Assembly (NCBI GenBank): GCA_905182995.1
Contig: CAJJDP010000003.1
Coordinates: forward strand, 439,820-503,819
Length of the DNA: 64,000 bases
Direction: 5' to 3'
Source: Paramecium octaurelia
Lineage: Eukaryota; Ciliophora; Oligohymenophorea; Peniculida; Parameciidae
Part shown: positions 63,118 to 64,000 of the stretch, in pieces
Position numbering within the stretch: the stretch's first letter is position 1
Layout: each line of letters starts with the position of its first letter
Notes under the pieces: generated by a model
What the model saw: only the letters and a program-made list of their open reading frames with translations
Told to the model about the DNA's origin: nothing
Databases searched by the model: none
Translations under genes and position numbers: made by a program

Positions 63118-63825
63118 TCATGAAATAACTTATTTTTTAGGCAATTTGAATATAAAAGGTTTATTGCAAAGTTTGTAACTTTTACTTAGTATACAACAGT
63201 TGATAAACCTAACTCCATCTTGCTCTGTTTATCCAGATGCTTCATGAATATGACCAAAAAGATGGTATTTAGGTTTAATTTATAATACTCTTTTTAACAA
63301 AGCTTCATCTCCTACATTCTTTAATTTTCCTTAAATATTAACCTCATCGCCATGATTCAACGGAGGACCATGGGTAACAATAATATCACTATCTTCTTCG
63401 ATTTAAGACCAAAACACTTCAGCATTTTCACTCTTCAATTAAAAAGCCCAAGTATGAAACTCTAATGAGTAAGGGCTGCCCCAAATCTTAATGCCATCAA
63501 TTACAATGGACGAATTGAATAGATATATGCAATTATCTTTTAATTTCTATAATAGTTCTTAATCATCAAAATTTGAGTCTTTATGATGATATTACTTTAA
63601 TTTTGATTAATAGGATTCTGTATCCAATGATACGTCGTGATTACCTGCAATCACAATTTTATATTTAAATGGCTATTCAATCAACCATTAAATAAAAGCT
63701 AGAATTTCTTCTTTTTAACCATTTTTAGTAAAGTCTCCGCAGTGTATTAAGACATCTCCTGGAGGTAGTGGGTAATTTTAACTATGAGTATCACTGATAC
63801 AAACAAATGTTAAGTAATTATCCAT
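63118..63825 (-). CDS. Metallophosphoesterase (calcineurin-like, MPPED-type)
   Basis: Predicted 235 residues, no intron. All metal-binding motifs of the calcineurin-like phosphoesterase fold are seen in order: FVCISDTHSQ (DxH), VLIHCGDFTKNG (GDxxxxG), KIVIAGNHDVSL (GNHD), DIIVTHGPPLNHG (H) and YHLFGHIHEASG (GHxH). The short size and the THGPP and GHIHE forms match MPPED1/2-type phosphodiesterases, which hydrolyse phosphodiesters such as 2',3'-cyclic AMP with two metal ions; the true substrate is not known. Start at 63825 begins MDNYLTFVCISD; upstream is AT-only. Confidence 0.9.
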
Positions 63826-64000
63826 TTAAAGGAATTCTATTTTTTAATTATTTATTATCAAGAAATTTTGTTACTACAATTTGAAGATTTATTAAATTCA
63901 AAATTAGAACCTCTGATGAATTATATTAAATTATATATAGGTTATCTGATTGAAAGAATTGTCAAAATATTTTATGTTATATTTATAATTATATTCAATG
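63826..64000. other. AT-rich upstream region at window end
   Basis: No open frame of note; probably the promoter side of the phosphoesterase gene. Confidence 0.5.

Overview
The window looks like macronuclear DNA of a ciliate of the Paramecium type. The evidence is direct. Almost no long open frame exists under the standard code, but when TAA and TAG are read as glutamine and only TGA as stop, long conserved proteins appear on both strands. Their frames are joined by very short introns (20-31 nt, nearly all GTA...TAG or GT...AAG). The DNA is very AT-rich, genes are packed (often under 100 bp apart) and intergenic DNA is AT-only filler. I saw no prokaryotic signals, tRNA, rRNA, CRISPR array or transposon. 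All coordinates come from reading by eye; intron joints were accepted only when they restored frame and protein sense.

Layout. 0.05-1.9 kb: ankyrin protein (-). 2.4-8.9 kb (+): FCP1/NLI-type phosphatase, a long coiled-coil protein, mitochondrial processing peptidase alpha-like protein. 9.2-12.9 kb (-): EF-hand plus WD40 protein. 13.2-14.3 kb (+): protein kinase. 14.3-17.6 kb (-): an unknown gene and an R2R3-MYB gene that appears twice because of an assembly artefact. 18.2-19.3 kb (+): second kinase. 19.3-21 kb: gene remnants, including a trichocyst-matrix-protein pseudogene. 21.1-25.4 kb (+): small unknown protein and a giant coiled-coil protein. 25.4-28.3 kb (-): SMP (lipid-transfer) domain protein, head to head with a coiled-coil gene (28.3-30.0 kb, +). 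30.1-31.5 kb (-): MAP kinase with a TGH lip. 31.7-34.0 kb (+): hybrid histidine kinase. 34.9-41.3 kb (+): secreted acidic protein, PX (sorting nexin) protein, large unknown protein. 41.6-50.7 kb (-): giant ankyrin/FG/WGR/PARP protein, again with an assembly duplication. 50.9-59.5 kb (-): ADCK/UbiB kinase, TPR/coiled-coil protein, three further unknown or coiled-coil genes. 59.6-60.4 kb (-): YTH RNA reader. 60.6-61.8 kb (+): AIFM2-like NAD(P)H oxidoreductase. 61.8-63.8 kb (-): coiled-coil protein and a metallophosphoesterase.

The genes do not form a pathway; this is ordinary eukaryotic gene order. The themes (kinases, long coiled coils, EF-hand/WD40, trichocyst matrix proteins) fit a ciliate cell.

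The most important points for a reader are: the reassigned code; two exact 1.3-kb duplications each ending at a single N (14961-17587 and 46588-49286), almost certainly unmerged contig overlaps; and the roughly 2,540-residue PARP that combines ankyrin blocks, a nucleoporin-like FG stretch, WGR and an intact catalytic domain. No obviously new defence or mobile system was found.
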